From positions 160,650 through 224,649 of the forward strand of contig NZ_AUIW01000003.1 of assembly GCF_000423905.1 (NCBI RefSeq): a DNA stretch of 64,000 nt, in the 5' to 3' direction. Of this stretch, positions 36,045-44,617 are shown piece by piece. The notes below the pieces were generated by a model. The model searched no databases, had not been told where the DNA came from, and was given only the letters and a program-made list of their open reading frames with translations. The stretch is from Thermus antranikianii DSM 12462. GTDB lineage: Bacteria; Deinococcota; Deinococci; Deinococcales; Thermaceae. The first letter of the stretch is position 1. Every line of letters starts with the position of its first letter. A program made the translations under genes and the position numbers.

Positions 36045-37067
36045 CTAGGCGGGAACCTCCTCAGCGAAGAGGTCGGCGTAGCGCCGCTTGGCCCGCATGG
36101 GAGCCCGGTGGTAAACGTAGGAGGCCAGGAGGGGGAAGGCCAGGGTGGCCTCGGCGAAGACCATCTGGGAAAGGGCGGCGTCCACCTTGCCCCAGCTTTG
36201 GGCCTCGGAGAGGGTGGAGCCGGAAAGCCCCCCATCCCGCTCGTCGGCCACGGTGATCTGGATGGCGTACTTGTGCATCTCCACCTGGTGGCCCAAGACC
36301 TCCGCAGCCACCACAATGTCCTGGGCGAAGTTCTTGGGCACCCCACCCCCCAGCATCACCAGGCCCGTGGTGCCGGCTTTGAGCTTGATCTCAGTGAGCT
36401 CGCGGAAGTCGGCCACGGAGTCAATGGTCACGTGGGCCTTGGGGTTTTTCACCTGGTGGTAGACCAGGCCGAAGCCCGCGGAGGAGTCGGAGAAGGCAGG
36501 CACGAAGATGGGCACCCCCTCCTCGTAAGCAGCCCGGACGATGCTCTTCTCCCCCAGACCCCTTTCCGCCAGGTAGCGGCCCATGTGCCAGATGAACTCC
36601 CGGCTGGAGTAGGGCCTAGGCTCCAGGGAATCGGCGATCTCAGCGATGGTGTAGTCCGTGTGGCGGAGTTCCTCCTCGTCGATGTAGGTGTCGTAGATGC
36701 GGTCGATCCAAAGCCGCCTAAGGGTTTCATCGTCAGCCTTGGGGTCCCCCTGGTAGTGGCGGTGGCCCAGGGCCTCAAAGAAGTCCTGGTCCACAATGTT
36801 GGCCCCGGTGGCCACGATGGCGTCCACCAGGCCCTTCCGGATGAGGTCGTGGATGATGAGGCCCTGGCCCGCGGAAACCAGGCTCCCCGCCAGGGTGAGG
36901 ATGACGGCGGCGTCGTCCTCCAGCATCTTGAGGTAGATCTCCGCCGCCCGGTAAAGGTTCCGGGCCTGGAAGGCAGTCTTGCCCATGGCCTCGAGGATGG
37001 GCCCAGCGTCAAAGGCCTTGATGTCTATGGGAACCACGGGCGTAGAGAGGAGTTCTTTCTTCTCCAT
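36045..37067 (-). CDS. Deoxyhypusine-synthase-like protein
   Basis: Eukaryotic and archaeal DHS transfers an aminobutyl group from spermidine to eIF5A; bacterial homologues act in polyamine synthesis (for example homospermidine) or are unassigned. The protein has 340 residues with the family NAD-binding stretches LTLAGSLVSAGQGLIIHDLI, VPIFVPAFSDSSAGFGLVYH and VMLGGGVPKNFAQDI. The catalytic Lys is kept in SWGKVDAALSQM. No eIF5A gene is expected in bacteria, and EF-P is not nearby. An AAGGAG site precedes the ATG. Confidence 0.9.
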   Translation of the reverse strand: MEKKELLSTPVVPIDIKAFDAGPILEAMGKTAFQARNLYRAAEIYLKMLEDDAAVILTLAGSLVSAGQGLIIHDLIRKGLVDAIVATGANIVDQDFFEALGHRHYQGDPKADDETLRRLWIDRIYDTYIDEEELRHTDYTIAEIADSLEPRPYSSREFIWHMGRYLAERGLGEKSIVRAAYEEGVPIFVPAFSDSSAGFGLVYHQVKNPKAHVTIDSVADFRELTEIKLKAGTTGLVMLGGGVPKNFAQDIVVAAEVLGHQVEMHKYAIQITVADERDGGLSGSTLSEAQSWGKVDAALSQMVFAEATLAFPLLASYVYHRAPMRAKRRYADLFAEEVPA

Positions 37068-37122
37068 CCTTCTCCTTTCTACGCGGGGTGGGCGTCGGGC
37101 GGCTCCCCCCTTGTTCGCGCCC

Positions 37123-37139
37123 CCTGCCTTTAGGGCAGG
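37123..37139. terminator. Hairpin at the end of the MoaD-like gene
   Basis: CCTGCC-tttag-GGCAGG forms a 6-base stem spanning the MoaD-like stop codon. No clear T tract follows, so termination strength is uncertain. Confidence 0.35.
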
Positions 37140-37351
37140 ACTTCCAGTATACCACCCCCGGCGATGGGGGGGTAGACCTCGAGGGGGCCCTCCACTTCCT
37201 CGTGGGGCTCCACCATCCTTCCACCCACCGCCAGAAGCCAGGCCTCCTCCAGGGGAATGCCCAGCTTCTCCAGGGCTTCCTTGGGCGTCTTGGCCTCCAC
37301 CTCGAGGACTTCTCCAAACCGCCTAAGGTCCCCGTGAAGAACCACCTTCAT
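37130..37351 (-). CDS. MoaD/ThiS-like ubiquitin-fold protein with a C-terminal tail
   Basis: The 73-residue protein has the beta-grasp pattern of sulfur carriers (MKVVLHGDLRRFGEVLEVEA, LEKLGIPLEEAWLLAVGGRM, then VYPPIAGGG). True carriers end in a free Gly-Gly, but here GGG is followed by ILEVLP, so activation would need cleavage; it may be a non-carrier relative. The ATG overlaps the stop of the VapC remnant (GATGA). The deoxyhypusine-synthase-like gene follows 62 bases downstream. Confidence 0.75.
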   Translation of the reverse strand: MKVVLHGDLRRFGEVLEVEAKTPKEALEKLGIPLEEAWLLAVGGRMVEPHEEVEGPLEVYPPIAGGGILEVLP

Positions 37352-37461
37352 CGCATCCTCTCCAAAAACTCACGCACCCCAATGACCCTTACCCCAGGAA
37401 CCTTAATCCCTAGGGTCAGGAGGCCCGCCACAAACACGTTGGTATCCAGCACCCCCCTCAC
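37348..37461 (-). pseudogene. VapC-type PIN toxin with a large in-frame internal deletion
   Basis: A GTG at 37461 overlaps the antitoxin stop (GTGA) and opens a 37-codon frame. It begins VRGVLDTNVFVAGLL, the first strand of a PIN nuclease with its catalytic Asp. It ends GVRVIGVREFLERM, typical of PIN C termini. The middle of about 90 residues, with the other three acidic catalytic residues, is missing at the TLGIKVPG junction. The product cannot be an active nuclease. The reading frame is kept throughout. Confidence 0.7.
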
Positions 37462-37658
37462 GAGCGCAGCCGCCGGTAAACCTCCTCCTCCGTAAGGCCC
37501 AAGGACCGGACTTCCCGCAAAAGAAGCCGGACCTCCTCACGGGGATCTTCGGCTCCGGCCAAGAGCTCTATGAGGTCCCTCCGCCAACGCCGCCCCCGGG
37601 CCTTGCGGAACTTTTCCAAGGCCTGGGCCACATCCTCGGGAAGGGCAACCGTCTTCAT
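37458..37658 (-). CDS. VapB-like antitoxin (orphaned)
   Basis: The 66-residue protein starts MKTVALPEDVAQALEKFRKA, a ribbon-helix-helix-like N terminus, and ends with a helix LREVRSLGLTEEEVYRRLRS typical of the toxin-binding arm. TACCCT lies 7 bases before the ATG without a ribosome site, which suggests a leaderless transcript. The next gene is a gutted VapC, so no toxin remains to neutralise at this locus. Confidence 0.75.
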   Translation of the reverse strand: MKTVALPEDVAQALEKFRKARGRRWRRDLIELLAGAEDPREEVRLLLREVRSLGLTEEEVYRRLRS

Positions 37659-37703
37659 GCTCTTCAGGGTAGCATGACCCCTCCCGACAAAGGAGCGATG
37701 GCC

Positions 37704-38594
37704 TTAATATCCCTCCAAAACCACGTTCCTAAGGGGCTCACCCCGGAGGTACCGCCCCACCTGCTCCGCCAAGAACCGGGCCGCCCGGCGGTGGAAACCC
37801 TGGGAAAGCCCGGCCACATGCGGGGTGATGAGGACTCCGGGAGACTGCCAAAGAGGATGGTCGGAAGGTAGGGGCTCAGGGTCGGTGACATCCAAGGCCG
37901 CCCGAACCTTCCCCTCCCGTAGGGCCTCGAGAAGGGCTTCCGTGTCCACCACTGGCCCCCGGCCAGCATTCACCAAAAGAGCTCCCGGCTTCATCCAGGA
38001 AAGAAAATCCCGGTCCACCAGCCCCCGGGTTTCGGGGGTAAGGGGGAGGAGGATCACCACGGCATCCGCCTGGGGCAGAAGATGCGGGAGGTCCTGGGGA
38101 GTATAGACCCCAGGGCGGGCGTGCTTGGCCACGGGAAGTACCTCCACCCCAAAGGCCCTAAGCCTCTCCTCCACGGCTTTTCCGATGGAACCGTAGCCCA
38201 ATAGAAGCACCCTCTTGCCCTCGAGATCGGCCAGCACCCTGGGAGCCCAGCGCCCTTCCCCCTGGGCCTGCAAAAAAGCCGGCAGATCCTTAAGGAGGGC
38301 CAAAAGGGTCATCACCACCCACTCCGCCACGGGCACGTCGTGGATGCCCGAGCCATCGCAAAGCACCACCCCCTCGGGCAAAAGGGGAAGGATCCAGTCC
38401 ACCCCGGCGGAAAGGGTCTGGACCACCTTGACCTCTACTTGTTCCAGTACCCGCCGCACCACTTCCTCCTGGCCAAAAGGAGGCAGGAAGAAGTCCACCG
38501 CCCTGGGCCAAGGCGCGTCCAGGTAATGCACCTCCACCCCCTCGGGCAAGAGGGCGAAGACCTCCTCCCTAAGCCTCGGACTCAAGATCTTCAC
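37704..38594 (-). CDS. D-isomer 2-hydroxyacid dehydrogenase family protein
   Basis: This is an NAD(P)-dependent oxidoreductase of 296 residues. The Rossmann motif LLLGYGSIGKAVEERL lies near 130-145. The catalytic Arg is in VNAGRGPVVDTEALL, Glu in DVTDPEPLPSDHPLW and His in LITPHVAGLSQG, so the active site is complete. The N-terminal half is shorter than in PGDH-type enzymes. The substrate is unknown. It overlaps the GNAT gene by 26 bases. Confidence 0.9.
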   Translation of the reverse strand: MKILSPRLREEVFALLPEGVEVHYLDAPWPRAVDFFLPPFGQEEVVRRVLEQVEVKVVQTLSAGVDWILPLLPEGVVLCDGSGIHDVPVAEWVVMTLLALLKDLPAFLQAQGEGRWAPRVLADLEGKRVLLLGYGSIGKAVEERLRAFGVEVLPVAKHARPGVYTPQDLPHLLPQADAVVILLPLTPETRGLVDRDFLSWMKPGALLVNAGRGPVVDTEALLEALREGKVRAALDVTDPEPLPSDHPLWQSPGVLITPHVAGLSQGFHRRAARFLAEQVGRYLRGEPLRNVVLEGY

Positions 38595-39096
38595 GGCTCA
38601 CCTCCATGTACACATCCTCCCCCCCCTTAGGCCCCGGTCCCAGGCCTACCTGGCGGAAACCCGCTTTCTCAAAAGCCCGCCTGGCCCTAAGGTTATGGGA
38701 AAAGGTGCGGAGCTTTACCCGTTTAAGCCCCAAGGAACCGAAGGCATAGGCCAAGGCCGCCCGCACCGCTTCCGTGCCGTAACCCTGGCCCCAGCGGTCC
38801 TTCCGCCCGATGAGGATGCCCAAGGTAGCCTCCTCCGGGGTGAGATCGTAAAGCTCCAGGGTGCCCAGATACTCTCCCCTCTCGTCCAGGATGGCAAAGG
38901 CCAGGCGGTCCTTGCGGCGCATCTCCGCCAGGACGAAGCGCTTGAAAAGCCAGAAGGGAGAGCGTAAGGGGCTCGAGCCATTCCACTCCGCCACCTCAGG
39001 ATCGCGGAAGGTCTCGTAAAGCCCCTTCCACTCCTCCTCGGTGAGCCCCGCGCTAAAGGGCTTCAGGGTAACGCGGCCATAGCGGGGCCAGTCCAC
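38569..39096 (-). CDS. GNAT-family N-acetyltransferase (RimJ/RimL-like)
   Basis: The 175-residue protein has the RimJ-type layout: VTLKPFSAGLTEEEWKGLYE at the start, ATLGILIGRKDRWGQGYGTE with the acetyl-CoA loop (Q/RxxGxG/A) near 105, and VKLRTFSHNLRARRAFEKAG near the end. The target is unknown. The GTG at 39096 follows TAGGCT by 6 bases with no ribosome site, consistent with a leaderless mRNA that also covers the dehydrogenase gene. Confidence 0.9.
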   Translation of the reverse strand: MDWPRYGRVTLKPFSAGLTEEEWKGLYETFRDPEVAEWNGSSPLRSPFWLFKRFVLAEMRRKDRLAFAILDERGEYLGTLELYDLTPEEATLGILIGRKDRWGQGYGTEAVRAALAYAFGSLGLKRVKLRTFSHNLRARRAFEKAGFRQVGLGPGPKGGEDVYMEVSREDLESEA

Positions 39097-39115
39097 ACGA
39101 ATAGCCTAATGGAGG

Positions 39116-40390
39116 CTAGGGGTAAAGCCCCCTGAGGGCCCTAGCCTCGAGGATCCGGGTGGCGGCCACCACATAGGCCGCCGTGCGCAAGGGAATTTTC
39201 TTCTCCTGGCTCACCTGCCACACCGCTTCAAAGGCATTCCTAAGGACCCGCTCCAAACGAGCGTTGATCTCCTCCTCCGTCCAGAAGTAGGAGTTGAAGT
39301 CCTGCACCCACTCAAAGTAGCTCACCGTAACGCCCCCGGCGTTGGCGATGACATCAGGCACCACCAGGACCCCCTTCTCCAAGAGGATATCGTCGGCGGC
39401 CGGCGTGGTGGGGCCATTGGCTCCCTCGGCGATGATCTTGGCCTGGATCCGCCAGGCGTTCTGCTCGGTGATCTGCTTCTCCAAAGCCGCAGGGATGAGA
39501 AACTCTGTGGGTATGGCCCAGAACTCCGGGTTGGGCAGGGGCTCGGCTTTAGGGTAACCCCGCACCCCCCCGAACTCCGCCACGTGCTTGAGGAGGTCGT
39601 AAGGATCTATCCCCGCCTCGTTGTAGATGGTGCCCGTGTGGTCCTGAACAGCGATGATGCGGGCTCCATGATCGTGGAAGATGCGGGCGGCAGCGTTCCC
39701 CACGTTGCCGAAGCCCTGGAGAATGACCCGGCTCCCCTCTATGGGAAGGCCTATCTTCTCCGCCGCCGCCCTCGCGGTGACGAAGACCCCGCGGCCCGTG
39801 GCGTCCCGCCTTCCCAAGGAACCCCCTAGGGCAATGGGCTTCCCCGTCACCACCCCGGGCACCGTGCGGCCCACGTTCATGGAAAAGGTGTCCATCATCC
39901 AAGCCATCTCCCGTTCCCCGGTGTTCACATCGGGAGCAGGGATGTCCCGATCCGGGCCCAAAAGGATCCCGATCTCCGAGGTGTAGCGGCGGGTTAGGCG
40001 CTCCAGCTCCCCGGGGGAAAGCTTCTTGGGGTCCACCCGGATGCCCCCCTTGCCGCCCCCATAGGGCAGGCCTACGGCGGCATTCTTAATGGTCATCCAC
40101 GCAGCCAAGGCCATCACCTCGGAAAGGGTCACCTCGGGGTGGTAGCGCACTCCCCCCTTGGCCGGCCCCCGGGCGGTGTTGTGGTGGACCCGGTAACCTT
40201 CAAAATGGGCCACGGTACCGTCGTCCAGGTGGATAGGCACATCCACGATCAGGACCCGCTTGGGCCTCTTAAGGCTCTCCGCCAAAGGGGCATACCGTCC
40301 CAGGTAGGGGATTACCCGGTCCACCTGCTCCACGAAGATCTCCCAAGGACCGCCGTCCTTGCCCAGGTAGGAAAGGGGTTCGCTCTTCAT
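39116..40390 (-). CDS. gdhB: Glutamate dehydrogenase catalytic subunit
   Basis: GdhB interconverts glutamate and 2-oxoglutarate plus ammonia. It has 424 residues. The active-site signature [15 protein letters not shown] holds the catalytic Lys, Asp is in [14 protein letters not shown], and the Rossmann motif is [16 protein letters not shown]. In T. thermophilus GdhB forms a hetero-complex with regulatory GdhA, encoded directly upstream here too (gap of 11 bases). ATG 40390 is preferred to GTG 40396 because AAGAGGAG is then spaced by 5 bases. Confidence 0.93.
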   Translation of the reverse strand: MKSEPLSYLGKDGGPWEIFVEQVDRVIPYLGRYAPLAESLKRPKRVLIVDVPIHLDDGTVAHFEGYRVHHNTARGPAKGGVRYHPEVTLSEVMALAAWMTIKNAAVGLPYGGGKGGIRVDPKKLSPGELERLTRRYTSEIGILLGPDRDIPAPDVNTGEREMAWMMDTFSMNVGRTVPGVVTGKPIALGGSLGRRDATGRGVFVTARAAAEKIGLPIEGSRVILQGFGNVGNAAARIFHDHGARIIAVQDHTGTIYNEAGIDPYDLLKHVAEFGGVRGYPKAEPLPNPEFWAIPTEFLIPAALEKQITEQNAWRIQAKIIAEGANGPTTPAADDILLEKGVLVVPDVIANAGGVTVSYFEWVQDFNSYFWTEEEINARLERVLRNAFEAVWQVSQEKKIPLRTAAYVVAATRILEARALRGLYP

Positions 40391-40401
40391 AGACACTCCT
40401 C

Positions 40402-41661
40402 TTAGGGGTAGACGCCTCTTAACCGCGTGGCCTCGTTCACCCGCTCCAAAGCCAGGGCCATGGCCCCGGTGCGCAAATCGGTGGAAAGAGCCTCAGCCCT
40501 ATCGCACACCTCAGCCACCGCCTTGGCCACGCTCTTAGCAAAACTTTGCCGCACTTCCTCCTCGCTCCAGAAGAACATGTTAAGATCTTGGACCCATTCC
40601 AGATAACCCGCCAGAAGTCCCCCACCCCCCGTGAGGAGGTCCGGCACCACCAGGACTCCCTTGCCCAGGAGATAGGCCTCCCCCTCAGGGGTCAGGCCGA
40701 AGTTGGCGGCCTCCAGCACCGCCTTGGCCCGGACCGCCTTGGCCATCTCCCCGTTCAAGGCCCCCTCGAGGGCGGCCAGGACGAGGTAGTCCACATCCAA
40801 AGCGAAAAGCTCCTCCGGGGCGAGGTCGTAGCGGGGAAGCTCTCCCGTGGCCTCATAGTGGCGCAGGACCTCGGCCACCTCGAGGCCCTCTTCCTGGTAC
40901 ATGGCCCCCCGGGCCGTGGATACCGCCACCACCTTCAAGCCCATCCCTTCGGCATGCAAGGCGAAACTGCCCCCCACCTGGCCGAAGCCCTGCACCGCCA
41001 CCCTGGCCCCTTCCAGGGGAAGCCCCCGGCGCCGGGCGAGCTCCTTGAGCACCAGGGCCACCCCGAGCCCAGCGGCATCGTCCCGGCCCTCGCTTCCCCC
41101 AAGGGCATGGGGCTTGCCCGTCACCACCCCCGGCACCGTGGAGCCCACGGTCATGGAGTAGGTGTCCATGATCCAGGCCATCACCTGCTGGTCGGTCCCC
41201 AGGTCGGGACCCAGAATGTCGATGTCGGGCCCAATAAGGTTGACCAGCTCGGCGGTATAACGGCGCACCAGCCGCTCGAGCTCCCTGCGGGAAAGGAGCC
41301 TGGGGTCGGCGGCGATGCCCCCCGCCGCCCCGCCAAAGGGCAGATCGTAAACGGCAGCCTTCAAGGTCATCCAGGCGGCCAAGCCCGCCGTCTGGCCCAG
41401 GGTCACCTTGGGATGGATCCTCACCCCCCCCTTGGCGGGCCCCCGGGCGATATCGTGCACCACCCGATAACCCTGGAAAACCCGCACCTTCCCGTCGTCC
41501 ATGACCACGGGTAGGGAAACCGTAACCAGGCGCTTGGGGTGGGTTAGGTACTCCACCGTGGTGGGGTGGATCGCCGCCACCCTTAACGTCTTTTCCAATC
41601 GCTCCAGGAAGGCCTCCCAGAGGCCTGGGTCCTCCGGGGACCTGTATGCGGGAATAGCCAT
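40402..41661 (-). CDS. gdhA: Glutamate dehydrogenase-like regulatory subunit
   Basis: The 419-residue paralogue of GdhB keeps the fold and Rossmann motif ([14 protein letters not shown]). Its lysine signature reads [14 protein letters not shown] where GdhB has [14 protein letters not shown], so the catalytic Lys is Ala. It should be inactive alone. In T. thermophilus GdhA is the regulatory subunit that gives leucine activation of GdhB. It is first in the gdhA-gdhB pair, with TATAAT and a GGTGAGG ribosome site upstream. Confidence 0.92.
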   Translation of the reverse strand: MAIPAYRSPEDPGLWEAFLERLEKTLRVAAIHPTTVEYLTHPKRLVTVSLPVVMDDGKVRVFQGYRVVHDIARGPAKGGVRIHPKVTLGQTAGLAAWMTLKAAVYDLPFGGAAGGIAADPRLLSRRELERLVRRYTAELVNLIGPDIDILGPDLGTDQQVMAWIMDTYSMTVGSTVPGVVTGKPHALGGSEGRDDAAGLGVALVLKELARRRGLPLEGARVAVQGFGQVGGSFALHAEGMGLKVVAVSTARGAMYQEEGLEVAEVLRHYEATGELPRYDLAPEELFALDVDYLVLAALEGALNGEMAKAVRAKAVLEAANFGLTPEGEAYLLGKGVLVVPDLLTGGGGLLAGYLEWVQDLNMFFWSEEEVRQSFAKSVAKAVAEVCDRAEALSTDLRTGAMALALERVNEATRLRGVYP

Positions 41662-41677
41662 AGCCTCACCGGAGGGG

Positions 41678-41683
41678 ATTATA
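41678..41683 (-). promoter_or_regulatory. -10 box of gdhA-gdhB
   Basis: A perfect TATAAT on the minus strand lies 16 bases before the gdhA ATG, with GGTGAGG between them. No convincing -35 hexamer is present at 17 bases. Confidence 0.5.
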
Positions 41684-41733
41684 CCCCGCTTGCAACAGGA
41701 TGGCTGCCCCGCCCGACTTCCCGTTCCGAGGGC

Positions 41734-42681
41734 CTAGGAAAGGCGCTCGGCTTCCTTTAAGGCCAGGGCCTCGAGGGCCTCCTTGTAGGGGGAGGGAGGA
41801 AGAGGCTTAAGGGCCGCCGCGGCCAGAAGCGCCCTCTCCCGGATACGCCTTTCCACCTCCTCCGCCACCCCGCTTTCCCGAGCCAGCATGCGCAGGCGGT
41901 CCAAGTCCCCCTCACGCCTTCCCTTACGCCTTAGAACCTCCCGCACCTCGGGAAAGCGCTCCATGAGGAGAAGGGTGATCAACGTGGCCTTTCCCTCCCG
42001 CACATCCCCCCCCACCGGTTTGCCCAAGGCCTCGGGGGTGCCCATGAGGTCCAGGTAATCGTCCCGCATCTGGAAGGCCTGGCCATAGTAAAGGCCAAAG
42101 CGGGCCAAGGCCTCCCGCACCTCCCCATCCACCCCCTTGAGGAGGGCAGGGCCTTCCGCGCTGAGTTCCATAAGCACCGCCGTTTTGGCGGTGATGATGC
42201 GCTCGTAGTTTTCCAGGGAGTAGTCCTCCAGGGCTGCCACCTGGAACTGCAAAACCTCCCCTTCGCTCAAGGTCTTGGCCACCTGGGCGAAGCGCTCCAC
42301 CAGCTCCATCCTCCCGGTCTTGGCGATCACATGGAGGAGCCGGGAAAGCAGGAAGTCCCCCGACAGTACGGAAACCGCATTCCCGTACCGACGGAAGGCG
42401 GCCTCCTTGCCCCGGCGGGTTTCCGCATCGTCGATGAGGTCATCGTGGAGAAGCGTGGCGGAGTGCAGAAGCTCCACCGCCAAGGCCAGCTCCATCTCGA
42501 AGGGAGCGCCCCCGATGGCCCTCGAGGCCAAAAAGACCAAGCGGGGGCGGATGCGCTTGCCCCCCGCCGTCACCAGGTCCTGATGAATCAGGCGCACGAA
42601 GAGGACGTCGGAGGCTATCAACTCGGAAAGGGCCTCCTCAAAGCGGTTAAGGGGAGCCTCGAGGTCGGGAAGAACCACCAC
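41734..42681 (-). CDS. Trans-type polyprenyl diphosphate synthase
   Basis: This isoprenoid chain elongator has 315 residues. The first aspartate motif is LLHDDLIDDAETRRG (near 85) and the second QMRDDYLDLMG (near 210). The residues before the first motif are small or aliphatic (LLHSATL), which suits long products such as the menaquinone side chain; exact chain length cannot be read. The GTG at 42681 lies 7 bases after TATACT and lacks a ribosome site, so a leaderless start is likely; the next codon, also GTG, is possible. Confidence 0.92.
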   Translation of the reverse strand: MVVLPDLEAPLNRFEEALSELIASDVLFVRLIHQDLVTAGGKRIRPRLVFLASRAIGGAPFEMELALAVELLHSATLLHDDLIDDAETRRGKEAAFRRYGNAVSVLSGDFLLSRLLHVIAKTGRMELVERFAQVAKTLSEGEVLQFQVAALEDYSLENYERIITAKTAVLMELSAEGPALLKGVDGEVREALARFGLYYGQAFQMRDDYLDLMGTPEALGKPVGGDVREGKATLITLLLMERFPEVREVLRRKGRREGDLDRLRMLARESGVAEEVERRIRERALLAAAALKPLPPSPYKEALEALALKEAERLS

Positions 42682-42720
42682 GCCCCCCAGTATAGCCTCA
42701 GCAATCTGGGCAAAGGAAAA

Positions 42721-43167
42721 TCAGTAAAGCTCTATAGGCACAGGCAGGGGAACTTCCTTAGCCTGGCCATCGGGTCCAACCGAGCGGTATTTAACCGCCT
42801 GCACAGGTGATAAGGGAGCGCTCACCTTCTTATACACAGGCCGGATAAAAGGACCACAGGGGTCGGCCCTTCCCCCAGGGCAGGAGCTGGGAATCAGAAA
42901 CGGAGATTCCAGAGAGTTACCAGCGGAGTCCAGCAGGATCACATATCCAGCCCCGGATCCAGGTTGCGCATAGAGGACGATATCGTAGCTGTAAACGTGG
43001 AAAGTATTGTTGTTACTATCGGTCTCCACGGTGTAGGAAAAATTTTCCCGGGTAACCCACACCGTGGGCCCCCCCACCATCACCCCTCCCTGAAAGAACG
43101 TGCTGCAAGAACTCAGCCCCACGGCCACGAGCGATGCCGTGAATAAAGCAAACATATTCCGTCTCAT
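42721..43167 (-). CDS. Small putative lipoprotein
   Basis: The 148-residue protein has an N-terminal signal and a lipobox-like VGLSSCS with Cys near 21, so it should be lipid-anchored outside the membrane. The rest is beta-rich (WVTRENFSYTVETDSNNNTF, VYSYDIVLYAQPGSGAGYVI) with two further Cys in SSCPGGRADPCGP that could form a disulfide. Asn/Ser/Tyr use and a lower GC content set it apart from neighbours. It lies 13 bases after rex on the same strand. The family is not recognised. Confidence 0.7.
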   Translation of the reverse strand: MRRNMFALFTASLVAVGLSSCSTFFQGGVMVGGPTVWVTRENFSYTVETDSNNNTFHVYSYDIVLYAQPGSGAGYVILLDSAGNSLESPFLIPSSCPGGRADPCGPFIRPVYKKVSAPLSPVQAVKYRSVGPDGQAKEVPLPVPIELY

Positions 43168-43180
43168 CCTGCCCCCTCCC

Positions 43181-43816
43181 TCACCCCATCATCTCCTCGC
43201 GCCACTTGGGATTCAGTATGGCAAAGCTAAGCCGGGCCAGGCCCGCCAGAAAGTCCACGTTCTCCACGACCACCTCCTTGGGCACCTCCAGTACCGTGGG
43301 GGCAAAGTTCAGGATACCCTTGATCCCCGCGGCCACCAAGCGGTCGGCTGCCTCCTGGGCCGCCTCCCGAGGCACGGTGAGGAGGGCGATCTCTATGCGT
43401 CCGGGCACCCTTTGGGGAAGCACGTCCATGGGCTCCACCACCCCATCCCTCACCCGGCGGCCAATCTTCTCGGGATCCACGTCGAAGAACCCCCTTAGCT
43501 CAAAGCTCTCTCCAAACCCGGGGTAGTCGGCCAAAGCGCTACCCAGACGGCCCATACCCACGATGCACAGGCCCCACTTTCGGTTCAGGCCCAGGATGTG
43601 GCGGAGTTCCCGCTTGAGCACGGGCACCGTGTAGCCCACCCCCCGGGTGCCGTAGGAACCAAAGTAGGAAAGGTCCTTCCGCACCTGAAACGCCGTAACC
43701 TGGGCTTCCTCCGCCAGCTGCTCGGAGCTGGTGCGGTGAACCCCCTTAGCCTCCAGCTCCTCCAGGATGCGCAGATACGTGACCAACCGGCTGATGGCTG
43801 CACTGGGAACCTTCAT
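43181..43816 (-). CDS. rex: Redox-sensing repressor Rex
   Basis: Rex senses the NADH/NAD ratio and releases DNA when NADH binds. It has 211 residues. The winged helix has SEQLAEEAQVTAFQVRKDLS and YFGSYGTRGVGY, and the Rossmann domain has LCIVGMGRLGSALADYPGF. The Thermus Rex structure has this arrangement. The ATG overlaps the stop of the SPOR-domain gene (ATGA), so Rex is coupled to envelope genes here. No Rex-type operator was identified. Confidence 0.95.
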   Translation of the reverse strand: MKVPSAAISRLVTYLRILEELEAKGVHRTSSEQLAEEAQVTAFQVRKDLSYFGSYGTRGVGYTVPVLKRELRHILGLNRKWGLCIVGMGRLGSALADYPGFGESFELRGFFDVDPEKIGRRVRDGVVEPMDVLPQRVPGRIEIALLTVPREAAQEAADRLVAAGIKGILNFAPTVLEVPKEVVVENVDFLAGLARLSFAILNPKWREEMMG

Positions 43817-44616
43817 CGCACCTCCAAGGCCTCGAGGCCCAAGGCCTGCACCCTGGCCTTGACGGCCTCCTTCTCCTCCTCGGCCACCGGGCCCACCCGC
43901 ACCCGGTAGACCCCATCCTTTACTAGAACCACCGGCAAGCCCGCTCCCCTAAGTTTCGCGACCAAAGCCAGGGCGTTCTCCTCCTTCTGGAAAGCCCCCA
44001 CCTGGAGGTAAAGGGTACCCGAGGCCGGCGGGGCCGCCCCCTGGCCGCGGTACACCTGAGCCCCGTAAGCGGCCAAGGCCTCCGCCACCCGTTTGGCCTC
44101 GGCCTCGGAGGCGTAAGGACCCACCACCACCCGGGTCAGGTTCCCCGAAGGCTCCAAGCGAGCCGGGTACCCCTTCTGGACCAGCTCCTGGCGAAGCCTG
44201 GCCGCATTTTCCGGATTGGCAAAGGCCCCCACCGCCACCCGGTAGGTCCCACCTGGCGCAGGCGCCGAAGGAGCGGGCGCGCTTGCGGGGGATCTTCCGG
44301 GCGAGGCAGGGGTTTTGTCCTGGGGTGCTGGCTTGGCCTCCGCTGGAGCCTGGGGTAGGGGAAGCACGGTGATCACGGGTTCAGGGGCCGGTTTGGCCTC
44401 AGGGGAGGGCGCCTGCGGAGCTGGCTCCACCTTGGGGGGCTGAACCGGGGAAGGAGGGGGCGAGGAGGTTACCGAAGGACCGGGCATGGGCGAAGCGCTC
44501 ACCCTCGGCCGGGCAAAGGGATTGATTCCGGTTAGGTAAAGGACAATACCCGCCGCCACCAAGGCGATGAGGAGAAAAATGAGAAAGTCCAGCCAGTTTT
44601 CCCGTAGCCAGCGCAT
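43813..44616 (-). CDS. Membrane-anchored protein with two SPOR domains
   Basis: The 267-residue protein has one membrane helix near the N terminus (WLDFLIFLLIALVAAGIVLY), a long Pro/Ala/Pro-Lys linker (about 40-120) and two SPOR repeats: GTYRVAVGAFANPENAARLR and GTLYLQVGAFQKEENALALV. SPOR domains bind denuded septal peptidoglycan, so a role in division or cell-wall work is likely. It is coupled to rex by ATGA and follows the TPR gene by one base. Confidence 0.88.
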   Translation of the reverse strand: MRWLRENWLDFLIFLLIALVAAGIVLYLTGINPFARPRVSASPMPGPSVTSSPPPSPVQPPKVEPAPQAPSPEAKPAPEPVITVLPLPQAPAEAKPAPQDKTPASPGRSPASAPAPSAPAPGGTYRVAVGAFANPENAARLRQELVQKGYPARLEPSGNLTRVVVGPYASEAEAKRVAEALAAYGAQVYRGQGAAPPASGTLYLQVGAFQKEENALALVAKLRGAGLPVVLVKDGVYRVRVGPVAEEEKEAVKARVQALGLEALEVR

Positions 44617-44617
44617 C

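Noticed and set aside
37068..37129. Possible tRNA in the gap after the MoaD-like gene
   Set aside because: GC-rich stems are present, but no cloverleaf, anticodon arm or TTC arm could be drawn.
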